NCBI GenBank assembly: GCA_029968055.1
Contig: JASCNX010000001.1
Coordinates: 1,488,001-1,552,000, forward strand
Reading direction: 5' to 3'
From: Xenophilus aerolatus
Lineage (GTDB): Bacteria > Pseudomonadota > Gammaproteobacteria > Burkholderiales > Burkholderiaceae_C
Length of the DNA: 64,000 nt
Shown here in pieces: positions 1-8,230 of this stretch. Both the position numbers and the translations under genes were made by a program. How positions within the stretch are numbered: position 1 is the stretch's first letter; each line of letters starts with the position of its first letter. The notes beneath the pieces are model-generated. The model worked only from the letters and a program-made list of their open reading frames with translations. It was not told where the DNA came from and did no database searches.

Positions 1-1107
1 TTCCCGGGGGCCGCCTTCGAGCTCGCGTTGCCGGGCGACCGCTGGTGCCGGGTCATCGCCCGCGCCGGCCCGCAGGGGCGCCACGTCCTGGTGCACGTGG
101 ACATCACCCTGCTCAAGCGCCAGCAGCACGAGCTGCTGGCCGCCGAGGCGCGGGCCAGGGAGAGCGAGGCCCAGCTGAACCGCAAGTCCAGCATGCTGGA
201 GCTCACGCTGGAGCGGATGGACCAGGGCCTGATGATGGTGAACGCCGACGGTGTGGTCGAGCTGTGCAATCGGCGCGCCATGGAGCTGCTCGACCTGCCC
301 GAAGCACTGATGGCGTCGCGCCCGAGCTTCCAGCGCGTGCTGCAGCACCAGCTCGACCGCCGCGAGTTCGACCGCGCCGACCCGGCGGTGATGGGCTTCA
401 TCAGCGCAGGCGGCATCCTGGACAGTCCGCACAGCTACGAGCGCGAGCGTCCGGACGGGCGGGTGATCGAGGTCCGGAGCGTGCCGCTGGACGGCGGCGG
501 GCTGGTGCGCACCTACACCGACATCTCCCAGCGGCGGGAGCAGGAGCGGCGCATCCGCTTCCTGGCACGCCACGACGGTCTGACGGGGCTGATCAACCGC
601 GAGGTCTTCATGGAGCAGCTCGGCGAGGCGATGGCCGCGGCCAGCGCCATCGCCGGCGGACCCAGCGTCTGCTTTCTCGACCTGGACCGCTTCAAGAGCA
701 TCAACGACTGCCACGGCCACGCCGTCGGCGACCAGGTGCTGATCGAGGCGGCATCGCGCATGGGCGCCGTGGTTCGCGACCGCGGCGTCGTGGCGCGCCT
801 GGGCGGCGACGAGTTCGGCGTGCTGCTCGGCGCGACGGTGAACGCGCGCGCCGTGGCGCAGCAACTCATGGACGCCTTCCGCGCCACCGACTGGCTGCAG
901 GCCGGCGCGGTCCACGACGTGGCGGTCTCGATCGGCGTTGCCACCTTTCCCAGCGGCGGCAGCGACGCGCATTCGCTGCTGCGCTCGGCCGACGCGGCGA
1001 TGTACCTGGCCAAGGCCACCGGCGACGGGCGCGGCGGCGTGCGCGTGTTCGGGACCAGCACGATCCCGGCGCTCACCACGGATTTCCACCCGCAGGCGCT
1101 TCCCTGA
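1..1107 (+). CDS. PAS-GGDEF diguanylate cyclase (5' partial)
   Basis: The reading frame is open from the first base, so the N-terminus lies outside the window. The visible 368 residues begin at the end of one sensor segment, followed by a short helical linker (LKRQQHELLAAEARARESEA). A PAS-like domain follows (MDQGLMMVNADG), and a C-terminal GGDEF domain with the intact signature RLGGDEFGVLL. The GGDEF domain makes c-di-GMP from two GTP. The usual inhibitory RxxD site five residues before GGDEF is absent; the residues there are RDRG. No EAL domain follows. The gene precedes an orphan response regulator and the flagellar cluster, so a role in the motile-sessile switch is possible but inferred. 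Confidence 0.9.
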   Translation, partial: FPGAAFELALPGDRWCRVIARAGPQGRHVLVHVDITLLKRQQHELLAAEARARESEAQLNRKSSMLELTLERMDQGLMMVNADGVVELCNRRAMELLDLPEALMASRPSFQRVLQHQLDRREFDRADPAVMGFISAGGILDSPHSYERERPDGRVIEVRSVPLDGGGLVRTYTDISQRREQERRIRFLARHDGLTGLINREVFMEQLGEAMAAASAIAGGPSVCFLDLDRFKSINDCHGHAVGDQVLIEAASRMGAVVRDRGVVARLGGDEFGVLLGATVNARAVAQQLMDAFRATDWLQAGAVHDVAVSIGVATFPSGGSDAHSLLRSADAAMYLAKATGDGRGGVRVFGTSTIPALTTDFHPQALP

Positions 1108-1413
1108 CCGCGCCCGGCCGGCCGCTCGGGATGCGGCTGGTGGACGGACCGGCCTGCCCCGCATCGACGCCGTGCTGCCGGCCACATGGATGCCGGGACG
1201 TGGGTGCAAACCAACATCCAGGGTCGCCGGACTCGTCAAGTTTGACAATTGTTAATTATCATTATCCGAAATACACACCCTTTGCAGCGTCGGCCCCCGC
1301 CGGCGCGACCCCGGCGAAATCAACGTGCCTTCCCGCCAGCCCAGCCGAGCATCCCCTGCCTCCCGTCCAAGTCGGATCGCCCTGCGCCGCTGCGCCATTG
1401 CAGGGGGCGGTCC
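1108..1413. promoter_or_regulatory. Intergenic region with AT-rich island and Fur-box-like site
   Basis: This 306-base gap holds no convincing gene. Around 1236-1280 the composition turns sharply AT-rich. ATTATCATTATC at 1255-1266 reads GATAATGATAAT on the minus strand, which equals two consecutive hexamers of the classical Fur box. TTGACA lies at 1242-1247 and TTGTTA-N17-TACACA at 1249-1277 is a possible sigma70 promoter. Either would drive the response regulator at 1414. The promoter is a guess; the hexamers are plainly visible. Confidence 0.4.
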
Positions 1414-2046
1414 GTGATCCATGTCATCACCTGCGACGAGCACGGCATCGTGCGGCGCGGCATCCGGGACGTGCTGTCCGAAGCGGTCGACATCCGCGTG
1501 ACGGGCGAAGCCGCCGACGCGGCCGAGCTCAAGGACCTGCTGCGTTCCACCCCCTGCGATGTGCTAATCCTCGAGCTGGCCCTGTCCGGCCGCGGCGGCC
1601 TGGACCTGCTGGCCGGCCTGGCGGACAGCGCCGCCCAGGTGAAGGTGCTGGTCTTCTCGATGCACGCGGAGCGGGACTATGCGATCCGCTGCCTGCGCGC
1701 GGGCGCCTACGGCTTCCTGAGCAAGACGAGCGATCCGCGGCGGCTGATCGCCGCCGTGCGCTCGGTGGCGCGGGGCCAGAAGCACGTCACGCGCGAACTG
1801 GCGCAGGTGCTGGCCGACAACATCGCCAAGCCGGCGTCGGAGGAAGCGCCGCACCACGCGCTGTCCGACCGCGAGATGCAGACGCTGGTGCGCATTGCCT
1901 CGGGCAAGCGCCTGTCCGAGATCGCCGACGAGTTCATGCTCAGCCCCAAGACCGTGAGCGTGTACCGCACGCGGGTGCGGGAAAAGCTCAACCTCCCGAC
2001 CAACGCGGCGCTGACCGCGTACGCGATCCGCAATCACCTGGTCTGA
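1414..2046 (+). CDS. Orphan NarL/LuxR-type response regulator with Glu at the phospho-acceptor site
   Basis: The protein is 210 residues from the GTG at 1414, which has a GGGGGCGG Shine-Dalgarno-like stretch before it. Starting upstream at 1249 would add residues foreign to the family. A receiver domain (about 1-120) shows the acidic pair D8-E9, the switch residue S82 and the conserved K104. The residue that should be the phosphorylated Asp is E54, in the stretch VLILELALSG. The C-terminal LuxR-type helix-turn-helix (about 145-210) is complete, with LSDREMQTLVRIASGKRLSEI and SPKTVSVYRTRVREKL. No histidine kinase is adjacent. Glu at this site may mimic the phosphorylated state, so the protein may be active without a kinase (inference). 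It ends 6 bases before fliR on the opposite strand. Confidence 0.9.
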   Translation: MIHVITCDEHGIVRRGIRDVLSEAVDIRVTGEAADAAELKDLLRSTPCDVLILELALSGRGGLDLLAGLADSAAQVKVLVFSMHAERDYAIRCLRAGAYGFLSKTSDPRRLIAAVRSVARGQKHVTRELAQVLADNIAKPASEEAPHHALSDREMQTLVRIASGKRLSEIADEFMLSPKTVSVYRTRVREKLNLPTNAALTAYAIRNHLV

Positions 2047-2052
2047 GCGCCC

Positions 2053-2823
2053 TCAGCGCGAGCCGGTGAACAGGCCGATCAAGCGCTCCATCAGCGCGAG
2101 CAGGGGCTGCTCCATCATCGGCAGCACCAGCGCCATGCCGGCCAGGCCGCTGGTCAGCGTGACCGGGAAGCCGATGGCGTAGATGTTCATCTGCGGCGCC
2201 ACCCGCGAGATCACGCCCATCACCAGGTTGACGAACAGCAGCAGCGCGATCATCGGCAGCGCCACCCACAGCGCGCTGGCGAACAGCTCCGAGCCCATCT
2301 CGTGCAGCCGCAGCCGCGCGAAGGCGTCGAGCACGCCGGTGCCGACCGGGAAGACTTCGAAGCTCTTGATGACCGCCATCAGCACCGTCAGGTGGCCGTT
2401 GATCACGATGAACACGAGCATCGCGACGTTGCCGAAGAAGCGGGAGACGGCGCTGGCCTGGGCATTGCTGACCGGATCGAAGAACGAGGCGAAGTTCAGC
2501 CCCATCTGCAGGCCCACCAGTTCGCCGGCCAGCTCGATGGCCGCAAAGACCAGCCGCGCCGTGAAGCCCAGCGCCAGGCCGATGGCCACCTGCTGCACCA
2601 GCGCGCCCAGCGCCAGGGCATCGTCGAACGCGATCGCGGGTTGGGCACCGAGCGTGGCCTGCGCGCCGAGCGCGACCACGGCCGCCAGGCCGACGCGCGC
2701 ACGCACCGGGATGGCCCGCGAAGAGAACACCGGCGCGGCGGTGAAGAGCCCGAGCACGCGCAGGAAGGGCCACAGCCAGGGCGTCACCCACGCCGCCAGC
2801 TGGGCTTCGTCGAAGGTCAGCAC
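2053..2823 (-). CDS. fliR: Flagellar export gate protein FliR
   Basis: This 256-residue, highly hydrophobic inner-membrane protein has about six membrane segments. It matches FliR in the N-terminal LAAWVTPWLWPFLRVLGLFT region, the GLALGF segment and the long C-terminal ALVLPMMEQPLLALMERL stretch. FliR, FliP and FliQ form the entry gate of the flagellar type III export apparatus inside the MS ring. It is the last gene of the minus-strand fliF-to-fliR run and lies 16 bases after fliQ. Length is normal for the family (about 260). Confidence 0.96.
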   Translation of the reverse strand: MLTFDEAQLAAWVTPWLWPFLRVLGLFTAAPVFSSRAIPVRARVGLAAVVALGAQATLGAQPAIAFDDALALGALVQQVAIGLALGFTARLVFAAIELAGELVGLQMGLNFASFFDPVSNAQASAVSRFFGNVAMLVFIVINGHLTVLMAVIKSFEVFPVGTGVLDAFARLRLHEMGSELFASALWVALPMIALLLFVNLVMGVISRVAPQMNIYAIGFPVTLTSGLAGMALVLPMMEQPLLALMERLIGLFTGSR

Positions 2824-2839
2824 GGTGCGGGCTGGCGCA

Positions 2840-3109
2840 CTACGACACCATGCGCGGGATCGACTCGATCATGCGGCGCAGGTAGTCCACCAGCGTGGAC
2901 AGCATCCACGGCCCGGCGATCGCGAAGACCACCACGGCCGCGACCAGCTTGGGCACGAAGGCCAGCGTCGCCTCGTTGATCTGGGTGACCGCCTGGAAGA
3001 TGCTCACGGCCAGGCCGACGACCAGCACCGCGAGCAGCACCGGCAGCGACACCGTCAGCAGCATGACCAGGGCGTCGCGCCCCATCGAAAGAACAGTCTG
3101 CGCGTCCAT
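2840..3109 (-). CDS. fliQ: Flagellar export gate protein FliQ
   Basis: The 89-residue protein has two membrane segments and matches FliQ along its length (AVSIFQAVTQINEATLAFVPKL is the recognisable core). It wraps around the FliP5-FliR1 core of the export gate. TGAGGA before the ATG at 3109 is a good ribosome site and overlaps the fliP stop region, so fliP and fliQ are probably translationally coupled. Confidence 0.96.
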   Translation of the reverse strand: MDAQTVLSMGRDALVMLLTVSLPVLLAVLVVGLAVSIFQAVTQINEATLAFVPKLVAAVVVFAIAGPWMLSTLVDYLRRMIESIPRMVS

Positions 3110-3116
3110 GCGGTCC

Positions 3117-3878
3117 TCAGGTGACGAAGCTGGCGGCCAGCGAGCCGAGCAGCAGGTTCCAGCCGTCGGCCAGCACGAACAGCATGAGCTTGAACGGCAG
3201 GGCCACCAGCACGGGTGACAGCATCATCATCCCGAGCGACATGAGCACGCTCGACACCACGATGTCGATCACCAGGAAGGGAATGAAGATCATGAAGCCG
3301 ATCTGGAAGGCCGACTTCAGCTCGCTGGTGGCGAAGGCCGGAATGAGCACGCGCAGCGGCGCGGTCTCGGCCGTGGCTTCGGCGGGCAGCTTGGCCAGCC
3401 TGGCGAACAGGGCGAAATCCGACTGGCGCGTCTGCTTGAGCATGAAGTCGCGCATCGGCGCCTCGGCGCGCTGCGCCGCCGCCTCGAAGCTCAGCGACCC
3501 GTTGCTGTAGGGCAGGTACGCATCCTGGTAGACGCGGTCGAGCGTCGGGCCCATGACGAACAGCGTGAGGAAGAGCGAGAGGCCGACGATGACCTGGTTG
3601 GGCGGCGCCGACTGCGTGCCCATCGCCTGCCGCAGCAGCGACAGCACGATCACGATCCGCGTGAAGCCCGTCATCATCAGCAGGATGGCCGGCAGGAAAG
3701 ACAGCGCTGTGAAGAAGAGCAGCGTCTGCACCGGCACCGAATAGCTGGTGCCACCGGGCGTGGAGCCGATCACCAGCGGCAGTTGCCCGGGTGCCGACTG
3801 CGCCCAGGCCGGCGCGCCGGCCGCGAGCGCGGCGGCCGCAACCGCCATCATGAGGCACCGGCGGTCAGGCCTGGGCAT
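3117..3878 (-). CDS. fliP: Flagellar export gate protein FliP
   Basis: The 253-residue product begins with a cleavable signal peptide (about residues 8-26, ending PAWA), as FliP proteins do. Four membrane segments follow. Family signatures include [31 protein letters not shown] and [28 protein letters not shown]. FliP forms the pentameric core of the export gate. The ORF begins inside fliO (14-base overlap); an ATG pair nine codons downstream is an alternative start that would shorten the signal peptide. Confidence 0.96.
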   Translation of the reverse strand: MPRPDRRCLMMAVAAAALAAGAPAWAQSAPGQLPLVIGSTPGGTSYSVPVQTLLFFTALSFLPAILLMMTGFTRIVIVLSLLRQAMGTQSAPPNQVIVGLSLFLTLFVMGPTLDRVYQDAYLPYSNGSLSFEAAAQRAEAPMRDFMLKQTRQSDFALFARLAKLPAEATAETAPLRVLIPAFATSELKSAFQIGFMIFIPFLVIDIVVSSVLMSLGMMMLSPVLVALPFKLMLFVLADGWNLLLGSLAASFVT

Positions 3879-4146
3879 GCTCGCCTGCCGGTGCCGGCAC
3901 GCTGTGCAGCATGCTGATCGATTGCGCGGTCACGCCCACCACCAGCCAGCAGCGCGCGCCCTCCGGGCCGACCTCCACGGTCATGATGCGCTGCTGCGGG
4001 CCCACCGCCAGTGCCGACACCAGCCGGCACGCCGGGCCGGTGGCGCCCATGGGCAATGCCCGCTTCTGCTGCAGGCGCCGGATGACCAGCGGCGCCGCCG
4101 CGACCAGGCAGATGAAGAGGACGATGGTCAGGAGACTCTGGGTCAT
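3865..4146 (-). CDS. fliO: Flagellar export assembly protein FliO
   Basis: The 93-residue protein has one N-terminal membrane segment ([19 protein letters not shown]) and a small cytoplasmic domain with the FliO-like core [28 protein letters not shown]. FliO is a chaperone-like factor for FliP assembly into the gate and is poorly conserved. The assignment therefore rests on size, topology and its place between fliN and fliP. It overlaps the start of fliP. Confidence 0.85.
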   Translation of the reverse strand: MTQSLLTIVLFICLVAAAPLVIRRLQQKRALPMGATGPACRLVSALAVGPQQRIMTVEVGPEGARCWLVVGVTAQSISMLHSVPAPAGEHAQA

Positions 4147-4166
4147 GGCAGGCCGTCGATGGCGCC

Positions 4167-4532
4167 TCAGCCCGCGCCGTTCATGCGCCGCAGGCGCTCC
4201 GACGGCGTCACCACGTCGGTCAGGCGGATGCCGAAGCGGTTGTTGACCATGACCACCTCGCCGCGCGCGACCAGGTAGCCGTTGACCAGCACGTCCATCG
4301 GCTCGCCCGCGAGCGAATCCAGTTCGATCACCGAGCCCTGCGCGAGCTGCAGCACGTGCTTGATCGGCACCTTCTTGCGGCCGAGTTCGACCGACAGCTG
4401 CACCGGGATGTCGAGCACCCGGCCGATGTCCTGCACGGCTGCGGCCGCGCCGGCGTCGGCGGCGGCCACGTCCTCCAGGGGTTGCGCCCAGGCGGCCTGC
4501 TCGGGCTGCGATGCGGATGGGTCAGTGGACAT
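4167..4532 (-). CDS. fliN: Flagellar motor switch protein FliN
   Basis: The chosen start is the ATG at 4532, preceded by GGAGAA. The frame stays open further upstream but the extra residues are not FliN-like. The 121-residue protein has a low-complexity N-terminus and a C-terminal SpoA domain: DIPVQLSVELGRKKVPIKHVLQL followed by VLVNGYLVARGEVVMVNNRFGIRLTDVV. FliN forms the lower part of the C-ring and docks FliH-FliI. The start overlaps the end of fliM by 11 bases. Confidence 0.96.
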   Translation of the reverse strand: MSTDPSASQPEQAAWAQPLEDVAAADAGAAAAVQDIGRVLDIPVQLSVELGRKKVPIKHVLQLAQGSVIELDSLAGEPMDVLVNGYLVARGEVVMVNNRFGIRLTDVVTPSERLRRMNGAG

Positions 4533-5526
4533 GCTTTTCTCCAAGCCAATGGGGCTGATCGCTGTGCAGGGGATGCTCCACGCGCAGGGCGTAGCGGCCC
4601 TCGTGGGTGCCGTAGCTGCAGGCAAAGACGGGGGTGCCCTCCACGGTCGCCGCGATCAGGGGCGACTTGTCGAGCTGAATGAAGTCGCCGGGCTTCATGC
4701 CCAGCACCTGGGCCACGGTGAGTTCCGGGCGCGCCAGTTCGGCGACGAGCGCCACCTCGACCTGCTGCAGTTCGCGCGACAGCATCGAGACCCAGCGGCG
4801 GTCCTCGGCCAGCGCGCTGGCCTGCTGCGGCCCGTACAGGAGGTCGCGCAGCGGCTCGAGCACGCCGTACGGCTTGCAGATGTGGATCGCGCCGGCGAAG
4901 CCGCCCATCGCGATGTCCACGCTGGTCACCACGGTCATCTCGGCCGGCGCGGCAATGGCCGCGAACTGCGGATGCGTTTCCGAGCGCTGGTGCACCAGGC
5001 TGAGCGGATAGATCTCGCGCCAGGCCTCGTCGTAGGCCGCGCACACCACCTGCACCAGGCGCTGGATCACGCGCTGCTCGGCCGGGGAGAAGTCGCGCCC
5101 GTCCATCGAGGCCTGCAGGTTGCCGTTGCCGCCGTACATGAGGTCGACGGTCGCGCCGACCACCGGCGCCTCGAAGGCCACCAGCACGCTGCCCCGCAGC
5201 GGCTGCAAGGCCGCGACGTTGAGACTGGACGGGCCGTCCAGCTTCTGCAGGAACTCGCCGAATCGCATCACCGCCAGCGGCAGCACGCTCACGTCGGCAC
5301 TGCGACGCAGCAGCTGGAACAGGCCCTGGCGCAGGTGGCGCTGGAAGCGCTCGTTCACGATGTCCAGCGTCGGCATCGGCCGGCGCACCCAGCGCTGTTC
5401 GGTGGACAGGTTGAAGTCGCGCACCGCGGCTTCGGCCATGCGCTCGACCGCGTCGGCGCCGGCCGGGGCATCGGCCGCCATGCCGGTCTCGGGAAGGTCG
5501 CTCATCGCGGAGGCTGCCTCGCTCAC
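4522..5526 (-). CDS. fliM: Flagellar motor switch protein FliM, CheY-binding N-terminus missing
   Basis: The 334-residue protein has the FliM middle domain (NERFQRHLRQGLFQLLRRS, and the GGNG motif in LMYGGNGNLQASMDGRDFSPAEQRVI) and a C-terminal SpoA domain (PGDFIQLDKSPLIAATVEGTPVF). FliM links FliG to FliN in the C-ring. In most bacteria it begins with an LSQxEIDALL-type peptide that binds phosphorylated CheY. Here the N-terminus is MSEAASAMSDLPETG and the motif is nowhere in the first 45 residues. The start overlaps the fliL stop by four bases, so there is little room for a longer form. Confidence 0.96.
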   Translation of the reverse strand: MSEAASAMSDLPETGMAADAPAGADAVERMAEAAVRDFNLSTEQRWVRRPMPTLDIVNERFQRHLRQGLFQLLRRSADVSVLPLAVMRFGEFLQKLDGPSSLNVAALQPLRGSVLVAFEAPVVGATVDLMYGGNGNLQASMDGRDFSPAEQRVIQRLVQVVCAAYDEAWREIYPLSLVHQRSETHPQFAAIAAPAEMTVVTSVDIAMGGFAGAIHICKPYGVLEPLRDLLYGPQQASALAEDRRWVSMLSRELQQVEVALVAELARPELTVAQVLGMKPGDFIQLDKSPLIAATVEGTPVFACSYGTHEGRYALRVEHPLHSDQPHWLGEKHVH

Positions 5527-6104
5527 TGGACGATGAAGGACGAGAACAGCACGGCGTTGACCGGCGAGGCCGGCGCCTTGCGGGCCTTGCGGCGCGGCGG
5601 CTCGTCCTCGTCGTCGGCGTCCTTCGCCTTGCGCGATGCCTTGGGCACCTCGTAGCCGAGCGCCTTGGCGACTTCGACCTGCACGTCCTGCGCCAGCTTT
5701 TCCTTGCCGTCGCGCTTGAGCAGTTCTTCGGACGTGCGTTGCGTGAGCAGCAGCAGCACGCTGCTGCGCACGGCCGGCATCATCGCCTTGAGCTGGTCGG
5801 CCGCCTTGGCATCGCTGAGGTCGAGGGTGATGCCCACCTGCGCCACGCGCTCGCCACCGGGATCGGCCAGGTTGACGACCATGTTCTCCAGCGCCAGGTA
5901 GTTGGGCGATGCCGGCTTCTTCGCCGAGGCATGCACCTCCTCTTCCTCGTCCTCGACGTGCGCCTTCTTCGACTGGAGGTAGAACCAGCCCCCGCCGCCC
6001 GCGCCGCCCAGCACGACGAGCGCCAGCACGATGAGGAGGAGCTTGCTCTTGCCCTTGCCCTTCCCGGGCTCGGCGGCGGTGGGGTCCGCGGTGGTGGCTG
6101 ACAC
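5523..6104 (-). CDS. fliL: Flagellar basal body-associated protein FliL
   Basis: The start is a GTG at 6104 with GAAGGA before it. The 193-residue protein has a short basic cytoplasmic end, one membrane segment at about residues 21-43 and a periplasmic FliL domain (YLALENMVVNLADPGGERVAQVGITLDL). It ends FSSFIVQ, as is usual in the family. An acidic-basic low-complexity insert (KDADDEDEPPRRKARKAP) precedes the C-terminus. FliL surrounds the stator and supports torque under load. Confidence 0.94.
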   Translation of the reverse strand: MSATTADPTAAEPGKGKGKSKLLLIVLALVVLGGAGGGGWFYLQSKKAHVEDEEEEVHASAKKPASPNYLALENMVVNLADPGGERVAQVGITLDLSDAKAADQLKAMMPAVRSSVLLLLTQRTSEELLKRDGKEKLAQDVQVEVAKALGYEVPKASRKAKDADDEDEPPRRKARKAPASPVNAVLFSSFIVQ

Positions 6105-6273
6105 GGTGTTTCCTTCAAGGAGGCGGGCGCCGCCCGCACGGCATGGCGCCCGAATGGAAGGAATTATTCGTTTCCACGCCCCGCGGGAGGCGCGGAAAAG
6201 CGCCAGAAAAACCCGGCTTCACCCGGTTTCACCCGTTCCGCCGCGCTTGCGGCCGGAAGCCGCAGGCGGGGCG

Positions 6274-7749
6274 TCAGGCGTAGACGTCGACGCCCCCGCG
6301 CCGCAGCGCCCGCGCCGTGGCCGGGGCCGCGGCCTCCGACACGGGCGTGGCGGCCGCGCCGGGCGCACGCACGCGGCCATCGGCCTCGGGCGCCGCGCGG
6401 CCCTCGTGCCCGGACGACCCCGCGCCGACGCTCACCTGGCCGAGCACCAGCCCGCTGCCGCCCAGGAGCTGCTCGAGCTGTGCCAGCGAGTCGCCGATGA
6501 GCTGGCGCGCCTGCGCCTGCTCGCTGCGGAACGCCACATGCGCCTCGTTGCCCTGCACCTGCACGCTGACGGACACCGCGGCACCGGCCGGCCCCTGCAC
6601 GGTGAGTTCCGCACCCTGCGTCTTCTGGCCGAGCCACCAGCTGATCTGGTCGGCCAGCGCGCCCGCGAACTCCGCCGCGCCGGCCGGGGCCGCGGCCGGC
6701 AGGGCCTGCGCCGTCGACACGCCCGAGCTCGCGGGCCCCGCCATGCCCGGCGCCAGCACCGCATCGGACGAGGCCGACGGCCCGGCGTCGCGTTCCCGCG
6801 GACCGCCCAGGGGTGCTGCTGCCGCAGCCAGCGGCGCGAGCCCTGCCGCCGGCAGCGACTCGGCATGCATCGCATTCGCGAATCGCGCGGCCAGCAGGTC
6901 GCCGCGCTCGTTGCCTTCAAGGGCGGCTTGGCGCAAGGTGTCGGCGGCAAGGGTGCCGCCGGCGGTGCCGACGTACGGCCCCGGCCTGTCGATCGCCTGC
7001 GCCGAGCCGTTGCCGCGCGCGGCAACGGATGCCGCCCCCGCGGGAAGCACCACGGCGCCGAAGCGCGGCGCAGCCGATGCACCCGATGCAGCCGGCGTGC
7101 CGGCCAGGGCCGCCGACCATGCCCCCTCGGGCTTCACGGCGCGGATCGGGGGCGTGTGCTCGCCGGCGGCGTCGCGGACGACAGCGACATCAGCATCATC
7201 AGGCGCCAGCGTGGCGGCCGGCGCCGGCAGCGCCGCATCGGCGCCCGCCCCCGGTCCGGCGGCTGGGCCCGCCGGCAGGCCCGGCGATCCCGCCGGGGCG
7301 GTGTCGGGGCGAAGCCGGGCCATGCGCCCTGCCCCGCCGACGGCACCCACCGTGGCGGCCGTGTCGGTGCCGCTGTCCGATGCCACATCCTGGGCGCGGC
7401 CCGACGACAGCGCGCTCTGCGCCATCAGCAGGGCCAGCGCCGGCGCGGGCAGCGCCGCCGGATCGGGCAGGACCGCCACCGCGCTCGGCGGCTGCGACTC
7501 GTCCGAGGCCGAGGCCCGCGGATCGGGCACGGCGCCGGGCGGCGTCGGCACACCGGCCGCATTGGGGTCCGCCTCGCCGTCGCGGGCCGGCGTCTCGACC
7601 TGGCGCGCGCTCGTCAGCGCATCGGCGAACGCCGCGCCGGCGGCGGCATCGCCGGCGCCGGGCGTGGCGGTGGACGACACCGGCGAGACCGGGGACACCG
7701 GCGAGAGCGGCGCCACCGCCGCGCCGCCGCCGAGGGCCTGCGCGCTCAT
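6274..7749 (-). CDS. fliK: Flagellar hook-length control protein FliK
   Basis: The 491-residue protein starts at the ATG at 7749, which overlaps the fliJ stop by four bases. The frame stays open beyond it only as an antisense shadow. Residues 1 to about 370 are rich in Ala, Pro, Gly and Ser, including a SPVSPVSPVS repeat, as expected for the extended ruler part of FliK. The C-terminal domain (about 375-450) matches the FliK substrate-switch domain: AELTVQGPAGAAVSVSVQVQ and LAQLEQLLGGSGLVLGQVSV. FliK measures the hook and signals FlhB to switch to filament export. Confidence 0.92.
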   Translation of the reverse strand: MSAQALGGGAAVAPLSPVSPVSPVSSTATPGAGDAAAGAAFADALTSARQVETPARDGEADPNAAGVPTPPGAVPDPRASASDESQPPSAVAVLPDPAALPAPALALLMAQSALSSGRAQDVASDSGTDTAATVGAVGGAGRMARLRPDTAPAGSPGLPAGPAAGPGAGADAALPAPAATLAPDDADVAVVRDAAGEHTPPIRAVKPEGAWSAALAGTPAASGASAAPRFGAVVLPAGAASVAARGNGSAQAIDRPGPYVGTAGGTLAADTLRQAALEGNERGDLLAARFANAMHAESLPAAGLAPLAAAAAPLGGPRERDAGPSASSDAVLAPGMAGPASSGVSTAQALPAAAPAGAAEFAGALADQISWWLGQKTQGAELTVQGPAGAAVSVSVQVQGNEAHVAFRSEQAQARQLIGDSLAQLEQLLGGSGLVLGQVSVGAGSSGHEGRAAPEADGRVRAPGAAATPVSEAAAPATARALRRGGVDVYA

Positions 7750-8210
7750 CCCACGAACCCGGCCATGCCGCCGTTCAGCAGCCGCCGGTGCTGTGCGGCG
7801 GCGAGCTCGTCGGACTGCTTCTGTTCGCGCCGCTGGCGCAGCACCTGTTCCTCGCGCTCGCGCTGCGCCTGCACCTGGCGCAGGGACTCCAGCCGAGCCT
7901 CCGCCGCGCGGACGATGTCGGCCTCCTGCGACACCCGCGCCGCATGCTCGGCGACGACCGAGGTCTGCAGCCGCATCGCGTGCACGAGGCGCTCCATGAA
8001 CTGGTAGTGGTGGCGCATGATCTCCGGCGCACAGCGGCCGGACTGCGCCCCCCAGCGCGACGTCGTTTCCTGTGCGTACGCCTCGAGCTGGTCGAGCTGC
8101 AACTGCGCGCCCACCCATTGCTGGCGCGCCTGGCTCAGCGCCTGTGCCAACGTGTCCCGCTTGCGGGTCGCCAGCTCGATGGCGAGCTGCATTCCTTCGA
8201 TGTTCGTCAT
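7746..8210 (-). CDS. fliJ: Flagellar export protein FliJ
   Basis: The 154-residue, almost wholly helical protein begins with the conserved pattern LAIELATRKRDTLAQALSQARQQ. It has long charged heptad-like stretches typical of the FliJ coiled coil (about residues 15-60 and 85-140). FliJ sits in the FliI ring like the gamma subunit of F1-ATPase and passes chaperone-bound cargo to FlhA. It lies between fliI and fliK, overlapping fliK by four bases. Confidence 0.92.
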   Translation of the reverse strand: MTNIEGMQLAIELATRKRDTLAQALSQARQQWVGAQLQLDQLEAYAQETTSRWGAQSGRCAPEIMRHHYQFMERLVHAMRLQTSVVAEHAARVSQEADIVRAAEARLESLRQVQAQREREEQVLRQRREQKQSDELAAAQHRRLLNGGMAGFVG

Positions 8211-8230
8211 GGCCCTCTTCTCCTGCCGCC

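Noticed and set aside
1236-1243. TCAAGTTT, a sigma28-like -35 box before the response regulator
   Set aside because: The sequence 11 bases downstream is ATTATCAT, which is not a sigma28 -10 box.
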